Shown piece after piece: positions 20,333-31,465 of a stretch of 64,000 bases of DNA. The notes under the pieces are model-generated. The model worked only from the letters and a program-made list of their open reading frames with translations. It was not told where the DNA came from and ran no database searches. The DNA lies in NCBI GenBank assembly GCA_021234155.1, contig JAJEKV010000028.1, forward strand, positions 9,502,134 to 9,566,133. Reading direction: 5' to 3'. The position numbers and the translations under genes are program-made. This stretch comes from Isoetes taiwanensis (lineage: Eukaryota > Streptophyta > Lycopodiopsida > Isoetales > Isoetaceae). The stretch's first letter is position 1; each line of letters begins with the position of its first letter.

Positions 20333-21967
20333 TGTGACGGTCCAGGGGAATATACGCCATAAATACGTATATTCCTGGATCCGTCACTATACAAGTCTAT
20401 CTTCATAGCCTTGTATACCATAGATTGTGGCACTAGGGGGCATGGCCAAGTTATTCACATAACTTAGCCAACCATAGGTTAAGACCATTTTCCACGTGGC
20501 CTTAACCTATTGGGCATCCGCCACACGAGACTCACCCGATTGGTGCCACGTGGCATCCTAGGTGGACCTAACTTATATAGGCTGGAACCCTAACCCTAGG
20601 CCTCTTTCCAGCCCTAGCTCCCAGAGACTCATTGACCTGCTCGAAACTCCGAGCATCGTTTGCTGTGGCATAGACTGGTGCAGCAGCCCCCGGAGGGTAG
20701 ACTCGTTCTTGGAGCAAGAGCAGCATCACGTGAGTCGAAGACCATGGAGGCACACGGATCTGGAGGGAGAGCATCAGGAGCAGGTATGTAGGGTAGTAGT
20801 TGTGATAGCTCATCTGGAATTAGCATTCCAGATGTGCTAGTATCTTGTATCTAGAGTAGAGCCATCCTAGAACCCGTATTCAACATCTTGAAGCCTAATC
20901 CCCTAACCATTAGTTAGATTGTATGATTAGGTTAAGATGTTCTTCTTATGATCATTCTTAGGATATGATGATTATGTGATGTTGGTTGATCATGTTTGCT
21001 CCTCTTGTATTGGGAAGGGGGGTAGAGACCTAGAGCCATATGTAGTATGCTCCTAGAGTAGATCCCTTAGTTCCTATTAGATGCGGCCTGTGCATAGGAG
21101 CCCACCAGGCTATCGAGGCTATGATATGACTCAGCACCACATAACGGGGCTAGAGGGAATGTGGAGGGAGGATCCCTGCCGAGCGGGGGCTTCGGGGGAT
21201 CCCATAGTGGGCTAGGCCTATGGTCGGTCACTTCGTGTGGGCTGAGCATGGGTCCGACACCTCCTGGGGCAATGGTGTCGCCCTGCCTCTCGAGAGCTGC
21301 AAGTGTTGGCTTGGCTCTCGTTTTGGGGGGTTAAGTCGGGTACGAATCGTGTGTCGCCACGATTCTCTAGCCGCCCACGGAACCTCTAGACCCTGGGAAG
21401 GGGAGATGCAACCCTTCCTGCCTCATCGGACCAGGGAGATGCAACCTGGAGTAGTCCCGATGGGTGATGCCATGGGATTGCGTATCCGGAAGGCTAGAGT
21501 CATGCCAGAGCCTGATTTAGCCCATCTGCAAAATATGCACAGGAGGGGCGGATGGAGTGGCCAACCCTAGCCATTGTCTTATGCCAACCCTCGCCATTGT
21601 TATGACTCGGTCTGCTCTATCTTGAGACCGATCCAGTCAGTCTACTTCCTTATGAGTCGGAGCCATGGGTAGGAGCTCTCATGTTTGATGGTTTATGATT
21701 ATCTTCTTTGCTCATATGGATATGCGATGGACTACCCTTCGAGGTAGGATGTTGTATCGTTATTGCTAGTTCTGACGTTGTTTATGCTTCCGCTGTGATA
21801 GGAGCCCATAGGGGAAGGGCGTGCAAGACACCTTCGTGTCCCCTGCCCGCACTAGGATTCTCTCAAAGTGCGGGTTAGACGGAGGGCCCATGCGGTTGAT
21901 GGACCAGATGGGGGATTTCCTGCCGAGTATACGGCCGGGCGCCATATATTTAGCATGGAGCGTCACA
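20333..21967 (+). repeat. Right LTR of element 1
   Basis: 1635 bp, TGTGACG to CGTCACA. It differs from the left LTR by scattered substitutions and a few short indels. It joins the decayed DUF7869-like gene on its right. Confidence 0.92.
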
Positions 21968-24640
21968 TACAAGTACAAGATCTCATGTATTAAGATGAAC
22001 AATGTGCTATGTCTTTCCACATGTCTACAATATATTTCGGAATTTGGACTGTTTGGCCTCTTGCCATTGGCATCCCAGGCATAATGAATAGCATCTAAAT
22101 TTTCATACCTTGAAAGATCGGAAGGATTAGGCCGCCAACGCTTAGTCAAGCAGTCTTTGTAGTCCCCTCCAGTAGGCTTCCACCACGATATAAAAATATG
22201 GCCAAAATATATAGATTCTGGATCAAGAACAGCATTCTCCTCTGCATATCCTAACCAAGTGGCAGTGTTATCATCTCCAGGTCTGACTAGAACAAACATA
22301 CCCTTTGTCACATGTACGTGAGGATCAAACTCTTCAAGAGGCAACACTGGACGGCCATCTGGCGGGCCACAATAAGATGGTAAAGGTCATGTGACCAAGG
22401 CAGATACGTCGACCTCTGGAACAAATGCTGTTTGTTCTAGAGGAGCTTGTCTTGTTTGTGGCCAAAATGCATCATTTTGAGGACGTCCTGGAGCAACATC
22501 CTCCAAAGAGATAAGAAGCTGGCTCCAATACTCAACACTTGCCGTGTATTGCCTTGCAAACAAGCTACTTTCTTGATTCTTACATATGTCCTTCCATAGG
22601 GAGATGTATTTGTTGATGCTATCCTTCAACCCTAAGATCCTTCAATGTTGGCCTAGGAGGAATATTTTGTGGCACACCACTTGGTATCATTGGCTGACCA
22701 TGTTCATCCTCTTTCCACATTCTAACTCCTGGAGAATCTGCTGGAAGCCACTCTTTATGTGTAGGACGCATTTTGTATTGCATAACAGGCCAATCTCCTG
22801 CCATCTTAAATTTGAAGAGCAATGGTTCAATATGCCCAACCAGGCGTTGGCCCTTATCAGGGATGAATCCCTTCACAAAAGCCTTCCAATTTGGAACTTC
22901 ATCAATAAAGTATGGAATTGGAGATTTTGCATTGCACTTTTTGAACAAGTAAAGTAGCTCGTAGTGTCAAAGCATCCAGATGAACTCATCAAGGTTGAAA
23001 ATTTTCCAAATAAAGCATCAATATCATCATGGGTGTGGCCGACCATCATAAAGCCTACTTGGATCTCATCAAAGACCTTAAGCCAAGTCAAATAAGATAA
23101 GTATGAGAAGACATACCTATTTTTGTTTTGCCCTGATGCATTATCAAGTTGCAAATAGAGATTTCGGGGGAGAGGGTTGAACACCTCAGGATTCGTTGTA
23201 GTTGAAGCATTTGGCAATACTTCTGCCATAGAAGCAAGTTTGTTCTTCAAAGGATTGGTATCCTTGATCGCTTGCATCCATTTGCAATCTGGGGGCTTAC
23301 TTCCACATAAGTCACCTATCTTGTCCTCTTGTACCAATTCCAAGTTATGCAATATCCTAGAAAGTGAACCAATGTGGAAGTTTGAATCATCTTTCCATAA
23401 ATCAAGTGAGAAATGACCATAGGCACGACCACCATGCCCATGAGTCGAGCTCTGTCAAAACCGCTCTTCAAGCGATCACCTCTCCATATAGATTTTGCTA
23501 GATGATGACTTCTAGGCACTAAAGTCTTAACCCGATCCATCTTATCATGTATTATACATAGATGATTTTCGGAGACATTTGTGACAATGCTCTCCAATGC
23601 CAATATTGACTTACGCAAGAACGTTGCTCTAGCATATGAGCCCGACGTTGAATTGCAAGATTTCGATCTCTCTCTCTTGTATCTTTTGTTTTTTCCAGCT
23701 TTTGCTTGATTACCACGCATATGTTGCATTTAGAGAAGGCTGTATTTTTTGCAATGCTAACATCTGGAAATTCCCTTTTCCATATACTATAAAAAGAGTT
23801 CAAGGCTACTGGTTGTTCCCCGTAAGCTCTTCAACGGCGCACCAACTTCTTTATGTATAAGCTTCTTATTAAGAATGGAAGGAAGCTTGCGTACGTTTTC
23901 TCTTACATCATCTCTACCTCTTTTGCTCTTATGGGGAATACTTTCAGCATTCTCCTGAATGAATCTGTCTAGCACACATTCGGTGGCCAGTGTAGTGGAT
24001 CTAGGCTTCTTAGAGCCAGTATTACCATGTTCAGCTACCTTTGCACCTGCTTCAAATCTGTTTCTCCAATTGTAAAATGTTGGTCGTGATATCTAAAGCC
24101 ATCGCCCACCCAAAAAAAGCAATTCCATCCCCTTGAGCACTATCATGTCCTCTCCTTCTCCTGTGTAAGTTACACTCAGCACATCAAAAAAAAATATAAC
24201 CCTTGCATTGTATGGTTGGGATAAAAATTCTTTTCTTAATTCACGTACTTGATGCTTGGTAAGTTTCTTGTTGCAAGTATTTTTGCAGCAGCTTGACTTC
24301 ATGAACTTATTGATTGAAGTTGTGGAGCATAGCCTTTCCTCTTTGTTTTTTCCCTTGGGCTCTCTTGGAATCCTATGTGTGTAAGTATACTTCCTCTTTC
24401 GTTTGAATTGAGCCTGAATGTTGTCCTCAAATGATTCTAGCTCTATATCCTCATTTTCTTTAGCTTCTCGAGCTTGCAGATGTTGTGAGACAGTCCTTCC
24501 ATCCAGCAAACATCACATCGCTATTTTCCCAATAGAACAAGTGCCTTCTCACTTGGCCTTTCGCACAAGCATGACATCTCGGATCCTCTTTCATTAGTTC
24601 AGAAGCACCTTTCCAACACAAAGGCCAACCTTTGTGTCTC
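21968..24640 (-). pseudogene. DUF7869-like transposon-associated gene (decayed)
   Basis: Read from 24640 down to 21968, frames join into one protein. The order is EDPRCHACAKGQVRRHLFYW; ENSDVMFAGWKD; a basic stretch (QAQFKRKRKYTYTHRIPRE); TEC..DRFIQENAE; FYSIWKREFPDVSIAKNTAF with SKCNIC; HDKMDRVKTLVPRSHHLAKS; the core LYLQLDNASGQNKNRYVFSY and VGFMMVGHTHDDIDALFGKF (23000-23150); and a C-terminal part (PDDNTATW-like, FGHIFISWWKPTGGDYKD). The LQLDN and GHTH-D-DID motifs are what I remember of DUF7869 proteins, abundant in mosses, lycophytes and ferns; the conserved acidic residues suggest an RNase-H-like (DDE) fold, which is inference. There are frameshifts near 24520, 23620, 23400, 22960, 22620 and 22380. 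The 3 prime end touches the LTR of element 1. Confidence 0.6.
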
Positions 24641-24801
24641 CTAAGAATTCATCATCAACGGCATCCACGTGGATCTTTGAATAGAATTATAGCTTCGCAT
24701 ATTTAGTTCTAGTACAAGAATGGAGAATGTGGCACTACATTTCCAAGAGTTACGTTCTTGAGTAACTAGGTGGTGGCTCATCATCATCATCGATGGTATT
24801 C

Positions 24802-25532
24802 TCATGAAAGCAAACCGAAAGTAGCTAAATCCAATCGATGGATCAATCTCTTCATCCGCATCGACATCGCCTCCACAGATTCTATGTATGAGTTGTGTGA
24901 GGTAGATGTCCCCATGTCTGATCTTGGTGTCTCATCATGGGCTGCATCACTGCCATGAAAACGTATATCGCTTCGAGGCCATTCGATGAATGTGCCCACA
25001 GCCTCTGCAATATTATCTGCACCCGCACATGCAATCGGAAGCACGTGAGTTGGCACCACAGCCTCGGTAACTTGCACAACCACGTTCTGTGCATCCACAT
25101 CCTTCCCATGGATGCTACTTCTATTCAGCCAATGACCTCTGCCAACAACAACATTGTCACTGCATAAGTTCACCAAGTTCTCCGTGTTGCTCATTGGCTG
25201 AGATGAAGGAGAACTGGGTGATGACGATGTAGAGGAACTACTAGGCAGGTTGGGGGTTTCCGTATCAGATGATGATACAGGTGAAGCATCTGGACAGATT
25301 CTCACGTCACGTCTAGGCCATTCGATAAATGTGCCTACGGCTTCAGCAACATTATCCGCGCCTGCACATGGAATGGGAAGCACATGGGATGGAATTATGG
25401 CTTCAGTAACCTCCACGACGACGTTCTTAAAGTAGTCAATGTTCTTTCCATGCAGGTGCCCTCTATGCAGTTCATGCCCCCTGGCAACAACCTTGTCACC
25501 ACAGAGGAAGTTCTGCAAGGTCCTTTTCCTGC
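24802..25532 (-). pseudogene. Exon with duplicated DUF8039-like domain
   Basis: Minus-strand open frame downstream of a good splice acceptor (TGTATGCTTGCAG, ending near 25531), so the exon likely begins there and not at the upstream ATG. Two copies of one domain occur. Copy 1 has ARGHELHRGHLHGKN, VVVEVTEAIIPSHVLPIPCA and EAVGTFIEWPRRDVRI. Copy 2 has GRGHWLNRSSIHGKD, VVVQVTEAVVPTHVLPIACA and EAVGTFIEWPRSDIRF. A Ser/Pro-rich linker of about 45 residues separates them. The VP..V..AVG..[IV].WP pattern resembles DUF8039-type domains of plant transposon proteins. It probably forms the 5 prime part of the DUF7869-like gene below 24640. Confidence 0.5.
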
Positions 25533-25597
25533 AAGCATACAATGACACACACATTGTTAGAAACCCCGCGGAAATGACCAGAAAATATTGACAAAAC

Positions 25598-25765
25598 AGG
25601 CAAATGGCGCGAGTGCGCCATTTGTTCAAATAGCGCAGCCGCGCCATTTGCCTCAAAATAGCGCAGCCGCGCCATTAAGGCAAATGGCGCGGCTGCGCTA
25701 TTTTGAGGCAAATGGCGCGGCTGCGCTATTTGGAGGCGAATGGCGCACCAGCGCCATTTGGCTTC
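25598..25765. repeat. Cluster of AAATGGCGC/GCGCCATTT palindromes
   Basis: Seven half-sites AAATGGCGC or AAATAGCGC, arranged as about five imperfect palindromes of 22-25 bp (for example AAATGGCGCGAGTGCGCCATTT at 25602), separated by CAAAA or GAGGC spacers. The larger block is itself roughly symmetrical about 25680. Confidence 0.9.
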
Positions 25766-25799
25766 CTTAGGAAACAAAACAGGAAAACTTAGGAAAGCA

Positions 25800-26010
25800 G
25801 ATTACACATTACAGATTACTACAGATTACTAAAGATTACTACAGATTACTACATATAACTACAGGCTACAACAGATTAATAAAGATTACATTAGTAGAGA
25901 TTACTACAGACTACAAGATTATTACAGATTGTTACAGATTACTACAGATTACAACAGACTACAGATTGTTTCCTGGATTGTTACAGGTTACTACAGATTA
26001 CTACAGAGTA
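25800..26010. repeat. ACAGATTACT tandem repeat
   Basis: About 20 degenerate copies of a 10-bp unit ACAGATTACT. No ORF. Confidence 0.85.
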
Positions 26011-26109
26011 GAAACATTATTCTGCACTTATAGAAGAAATTGCTGACAGTTAAACTAAAACAGAACAGTCACTAACCTTGGGGTCATTGTAGATCGAGAA
26101 TCTGCCATT

Positions 26110-26290
26110 GAAAGAAGGGAAGAGCCTTGAATCAAGTAAGCGCCTTCAAAATAGAGGAAGCGCCTGCTATCAAATGAAGAAGCGCCTGCTATCAAATGAA
26201 GAAGCGCCTGCTATGAAATGAAGAAGCGCCTGCAACCAACTAAAGCGCCTGCAACTGAAGATAGCGCCCAAAGAAGCGCCTGCTGGACAA
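26110..26290. repeat. 22-bp minisatellite with GAAGCGCCTGC
   Basis: Unit GAAGCGCCTGCTATCAAATG in three near-exact copies (about 26155-26225), with diverged copies on both sides. It shares the core GCGCC with the palindrome clusters. Confidence 0.85.
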
Positions 26291-26537
26291 AGAAACACAG
26301 CTCAAATAACTCTCCTGAGGAACCAATGCCTAAGGCGCAATAGACGTCTGACGAGCGCCCTGCCTTGGCGGCCAAGTCCTCTCAGGCGCAAGTACCTGCG
26401 AATGTTGAAGCGAGGACGGGGAGCGTAAAATCGCAACCTGCAAATACGAGGACGAAAGTGCCTTCTGTTTACCATATCTGTACCCGCAGATTTTATAAAC
26501 GGCTTTGAGACAGGGACTGGCACAATATATGCGAAAA

Positions 26538-26720
26538 ATGGCGGGGAATTCAAATTTTAAAATTCAAGTGGCGGACGGGCGGGGAATTCAAATTTTAGAA
26601 TTCAATTGGCGGACGGGCGGGAAATTCAAATTTAAATTTTAAAATTCTAGTGGCGGACGCTGACGGATGCCAGGCGGACACTGACGGATGCAAAGAAATT
26701 CAAATGGCGGACGGGCTGGC
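26538..26720. repeat. About 42-bp minisatellite, GGCGGACGGGCGGG
   Basis: Three to four copies of GGCGGACGGGCGGGGAATTC followed by AAATTTTAAAATTCAAG, each unit combining a GC-rich box and an AT-rich palindrome (AATTCAAATTTTAAAATT). Confidence 0.85.
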
Positions 26721-27114
26721 GGGCCAAATCCTTCCGCGCCATTAATTTCAACGGGTTTATTTTCGATGGTTTTATTTTCTCTCCATTTCATTTCTCTCAT
26801 TTCATTTCATCCGCCTTCTCTTCGCCCGATTGCCTTCTCCTCCTTGGCTTGGCGCTATAGCCTTCTCTCTCTAGCGCCTTTGTGTTTCTCTCTCTAGCGC
26901 CTTCGAGTAGCGCCTGTTGATCCGGGAGCTGCAGGAAAATAGTTGGAGTAGAATTTCTACGGTCCCTGTACGGTCGCATATACGATGGCCTCAGGTTCAG
27001 GTTAGTTCGTACTGTTTTTTAGCTGTTTTCTGGGTCATGGGTATATAAATAGCGCGACCGCGCTGTTTCATGTGTCCAAGTGTCTAGGATTGTGAGTTTC
27101 TGTGGTCCCGTCTA

Positions 27115-27486
27115 AAACAAATGGCGCGTCCGCGCCATTTCTTTGGGATGTGTTAGTTTTGTAATTTGTTTAGAGCAGATGTAGTATAATGCAAATGGCG
27201 CCACTGCGCCATTTCTCCACTGGCGAGTCGCCTCTCCCTCAGCTTGCCAACAATCTAGAAAGCACAGGCCTTATTATCGACTCGCGTGTCGAGAATGTCT
27301 CGACTCGCGAGGCGAGAATAGGGAGTGTACACTCTGGATTGTTGGCTGGCCGAGGATTCGATTCGCCCGAGGTCGCCAGTTGATTTATTTGCATGTAAAT
27401 GGCGCCACTCCATTTACATGCAAATGGCGCCGCTGCGCCATTTCACTGCGCCATTTACATGCAAATGGCGCCGCTGCGCCATTTCT
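27115..27486. repeat. Second cluster of AAATGGCGC palindromes
   Basis: Palindromes at 27119-27141 (AAATGGCGCGTCCGCGCCATTT), 27191-27212, 27405-27430, 27421-27442 and 27463-27484 (AAATGGCGCCGCTGCGCCATTT). A further one lies at 27050 (AAATAGCGCGACCGCGCTGTTT). They sit just upstream of the methyltransferase-like gene. Confidence 0.9.
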
Positions 27487-27515
27487 CGTTGTTGAATGAT
27501 TTGAATGTTGATTAG

Positions 27516-30500
27516 TTGTTTTCTTGTGAAGCTTCGTTGTCCAAGACCCAAAACGTTGTGACGGAGAAGACCATGGTCATGGCTGGAAGGCCACGGTGCA
27601 TGGAAATTGTCAGGGCAATTCCCTTGGAGGAAGGGGTCGACCCACAAAGGGGACAAGAGGAGAGAACTTTGCCTCCTCACAAAGTCGGAGAAGTGGTGAA
27701 CAGGGGCGTTGTGATGCGGCTTGGCATCATTGTCAACATGGGAGGTGAAAAGCGAGGGAAGATTAGACTTCCTTGGTTTGCCTGATGGAGGATCCCGTGA
27801 ATTGCACCATTGATCTGTACTGCATGGACTGGCAGTTTTACGATCCACAGATGATGGAATCCAGCATCAAGGAGCAGACAGTCTCTGCCAGAAGAAAAGG
27901 CTGGCCGTTGCCTTCATACGAAAGCAGAGAGGCAGCTGCTATTAATGGCACGGTCGAGCTACTTAGAGGATTTGGCATTCTCCGTTCAGCCATGGACGGT
28001 TCAAAGAACTCAGTGTCACATATTGTCAGAGCCAAGACCTCTTGTAATATGCCTGCTCTAATGGACAGCACCTGGCTTCAACACGAGATTGCAAAGAAGG
28101 ATGGGAAGAGAAAGCCAAACCTTAGGCAAGTCAAAGCAAAGAAAGGAACAGTCCAAATAGAAGGGACAGAGCATGAGGAAGAGAATCAAAAGAAAGACGA
28201 GGAAAATCCCAACTCTCCTCCCAAGTCAGCTCCCAAGTCTCCTCCTATCAGGACACCTATCGGTTCTCCTATCAAGTCCCCGGATAAACAGGATTCAGAG
28301 AGAACTATTAGTGATACTAAATCCTCCCCACTACGGAGAGGTAAAGGCGCTGCATCGACGGCTGATAGCATTCCGCAGAAAAGGAGGAGGGAAATAAAGA
28401 AGGAGATGAGGGTCAAAAAGCAGAGGAAAATGGAAAGTCTAGAGGTGCCTTCGGAGTTGAAGATGGACCGTGATGCCGAGGAGGAGTTGGCCGAGGAAAA
28501 CTCACGGCCTTCACGGTCACCTCTTCCTCTAGGTGTGACATATGTCGAGAAAATATCCATCGGGATATGGAAGAGCACCTCTAACATGACATGCGGTTGT
28601 CCCCGAACATGTTAAGGCGTACCAGTCATTCTTTGAAGATCCCCATCAGGTCTTCCTGTGGCCGGATGTGGTGCCCTTAGATCAGTTGGCTAGTACCATG
28701 GTCCTGGCGACACATTTTGGTATGAGGTTCTACCATCATCAATGGCAACCATTACGTCTCGGCCGCTCGGCTAGGTAGGATTTGGGGACCGAAGATGCCG
28801 AATGCATTCGAAAGGTTGCCAGATTACGAGTTCTTTACGGAGCGGACTTGGACCTTCTTCGGCTTCGGTGTGGTTAACCGGCATCGTAGCGGGGCGGTGT
28901 TCAAGGAACCCTCATGGTCGAATACACCACACATAGGCAATACCGAGCGCGAAACCCGGCCACCCGGCCGAGAAGGCCAATCACGGCGGCGAATACAAGG
29001 TATGTGTCGTGTAGTAGCCATTTGGCATCAAATGGCGGCGGCTGGCTATTGGCATCAAATGGCGCGGTAATGCCATTGATGCCAAATGGTATGTGGCGCT
29101 TCATTTGACTTCTTTTTTTGCATTCAAGCTCTAACATATTTGGTTTGCCTTTCAGCATTACCTTGAAATGGTTGACAAGATTCTCGGGGAAAGCATACCA
29201 AGGATGTCAACAAAGTTCGTTTTCATGCCGGGCGACATTTACTCTCTCTTTCGCCAAATGTGGAATAAATGGAAAAAGGGGAGCTGAAAAGATAACAGGG
29301 GCCAACAAATAGCGATCAATTGGGCAAAGGATAAGGACTATTTTAGCGAGAACTACCTCGGATGCATGAGAGGCCTGGATTATGAAGATTGCGTAACTGT
29401 CCTCCGGGAAGCCATCGAGAGGGGACATATATGTTAAGGTCACATCGGATTATAAGGGTGATAATTTTTCAAGGCGAGCCTGAGAACTTGAGGATTCTTG
29501 CCTACATGAAGAAGGAGATTCTCAACTACATCCATGATGAACTTGGAATCAAGTACAGAAAGTTCGAGGACTTGAGAAAGGTGTCCGACGGATTCTCAGA
29601 CTCAACCCTCCTATCGTGGGGTGTGGTGCATAATAAGTGGGTCTCGGGGCGAATCTTGAAAGAGGGCGTCCATGGTAATGTGCCCTTCTCATTAGGCAGA
29701 TCCATCCGTAAGATTCTAAAGCCCGAGGCCGAGGACGAGTTCAAAGGATTTTTTGTGGAGTGCGTTTCTAGTGGTGGATTGTCCAGGATCGGATCGTGTT
29801 GCCTGCCAGCATGATCTGTTTGGATGGGAGGCAAATTACTCCGATTTGGGATCCCGCCACTCTGGCCAAATTCTTTGATGCTGCTTCTAAGATGACAGAT
29901 GTTGAGACATACTAGATAATATGTTTTGCTAGGCCGGAACATACGAAGCGAGCCTCAGACCGCCACGAGAGACTAGAATCCAGATCTAGAGTTTACTTAG
30001 GCATGTATGAAGAGGAAAGTGGGTGGGCACCAGGTGGTGGCATAAAAGAGCCAATAGCTGTGGTTCTAGCCACCAGGATCTCAGCCCAAGCACAGCCTGA
30101 TGAACACCTGGATCTCAGGTTTTATGGTGAACATCCCCCGAAAGCACCTAAAGTTCCTAAGACCCATAAAGATGCAATTGGTGCCGAGCCAGAGAATCTG
30201 GCTAACAAGCTCCTGAGGGACAGGTTCAAATACACTTGGCAAAGTATGGAAGGGGAATACTTGGTTCACAAGCAGGTTGGTCCTGCTACAACAACATACC
30301 TTGTCAATAAGCTCTGCCCTCCAGGGAACTTTGTTCTGGACTTTTTTTCTGGTGGGGCTTTTACTAGGGCGTCATTGCAGTTAAAAAGGAGTAGTGTGGC
30401 CTATGAGCATGATGGAAAAAAGATCCAATGTATGCTAGGGATTCTTGGAAGAATTGACAACGTCATTAATCCCTTGCTTGATCCAGCAGCCATGGACTCT

Positions 30501-30728
30501 CGTAAGGTTTTGGCACTCACTGGACCTACTCCAGGAGAGACATCACATGGTGGTGGAGGAGAGACATCACATGGTGGTGGAGGAGAGGGGTCACAGGCTG
30601 GTGCAGGAGAGGCCACAGGATCCGGGGAAAAAGTTGTACAAGATCCCGAAACGCAGATTGACCGAAGTAAGATTAACCCGGATGATATTGATAAAGCAGA
30701 TGATAATGTTTTTGGTCAGGAATATTGA
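27516..30728 (+). pseudogene. Decayed gene with C-terminal DNA-methyltransferase-like motif
   Basis: Plus-strand frames chain across the region. The order is 27516-27780 (GRPRCMEIVRAIPLEEGVD); frameshift near 27780; 27773-28600 (NCTIDLYCMDWQFYDPQMM, then a long Lys/Glu/Pro-rich linker); 28610-28760 (VKAYQSFFEDPHQVFLWPDV); a decayed part to 28999 with GHPAEK. An intron 29000-29155 (CAAG|GTATGT to TTTCAG) follows. Coding resumes with HYLEMVDKILGESIP, later ILNYIHDELGIKYRKFEDL, ITPIWDPATLAKFFDA, RPEHTKRASDRHERLESRS and GMYEEESGWAPGGG. The last 240-codon frame (30003-30728) holds GNFVLDFFSGGAFTRASLQL-KRSSVAYEHD, which resembles motif I of beta-class N4/N6 DNA methyltransferases. A catalytic DPPY-type motif is not visible, and there are several stops. 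The tail has GETSHGGGG repeats. Methyltransferase ancestry is plausible; activity is not. Confidence 0.45.
29020..29095. repeat. Palindrome-type ATGGCGC repeats inside the intron
   Basis: TTTGGCATCAAATGGCG repeats and CATCAAATGGCGCGGTAATGCCATTGATG (inverted pair) lie within intron 29000-29155 of the methyltransferase-like gene. Related half-sites are found downstream at 30868-30945 (AAATAGCGCAGCAG, TGCGCGGCCGCGCTATTT). Confidence 0.75.
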
Positions 30729-30944
30729 AAACTGATTTGCATATCGTACTTGTATATAAGATTTACCTCTGTGGTATTAATGATTACTGTACTGATTAAT
30801 CTTTTGAATACTGATGACACATACGATCTTAATGTATTTGCCCCCTTTTGTATATCTTACTTGTAAAGCAAATAGCGCAGCAGTACCATTTGCAATATGA
30901 ATATATTGCAACAGACTGCGCGGCCGCGCTATTTGTTTGCTTTT

Positions 30945-31465
30945 TTCCGTGTATTGTCCTTATAGTTCACTTCAAATGCAGCGACTTTATTGCTTTTTTT
31001 CCACAATTTTTATTCAAATGGCACAACCAGGTTGTTTCGCCCGTCGATTTCCGCCCCATTTCGTGTCAAATAGAGCGGTTTTCAGGCTAATCCTTGTGCA
31101 TTTTTAAGTAAATAGCGCAGATTTGATTGCTGAATGTGTAAAAAAACAACGAACAATTTCATTTCGAGCGAAAATGGAATCACGAAATTTCCAACTTTAA
31201 TGAAACTCTGCTTTTATTTTAGTCAGTTTCTTTGTGAAAACATTCTAAAATAATGCTAATCCCATCGATCCGAGCCATCGGATTGCCATTCTGGGAAAGG
31301 ACGAGCGCCTATATTAGGCCATTGTCGTTTTCCGCCTGGTTATCGGCGTCTTCTCACAGCAGCATTCTTCGTTCTCGTAGCTTCCCCCCCTTTCCCCCCC
31401 TTGCTACGTGGGCATATACCTCTTTTTCATTTATATATTTTTATTTGTTCATGCACTTTTGTGTT
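30945..31465. other. No recognisable gene
   Basis: AT-rich sequence, then a pyrimidine-rich stretch with CCCCCCCTTTCCCCCCC at 31385-31401. No gene, RNA or clear repeat apart from one AAATGGCAC half-site at 31015. Confidence 0.5.

Larger units (their letters stand above)
10996..21967 (+). mobile_element. Full-length Ty3/gypsy chromovirus (element 1)
   Basis: Two direct LTRs (10996-12642 and 20333-21967) begin TGTGACG and end CGTCACA, an inverted 7 bp terminus. A primer-binding site follows the left LTR, and the purine tract AGGGGGGGAGAA precedes the right LTR. The interior has gag-like, reverse transcriptase, integrase and chromodomain remnants in the order expected of gypsy elements. Flanking 5 bp are TATAA (10991-10995) and TACAA (21968-21972), a target-site duplication with one mismatch. 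The coding interior is full of stops although the two LTRs look about 98 percent identical by eye over the stretch I compared. Confidence 0.92.

Noticed and set aside
20562-22347. ORFs within the right LTR and a 193-codon minus frame ending in it
   Set aside because: LTR frames recur as shadows in each LTR and lack domains; the minus frame is the decayed DUF7869-like gene running by chance into the LTR.
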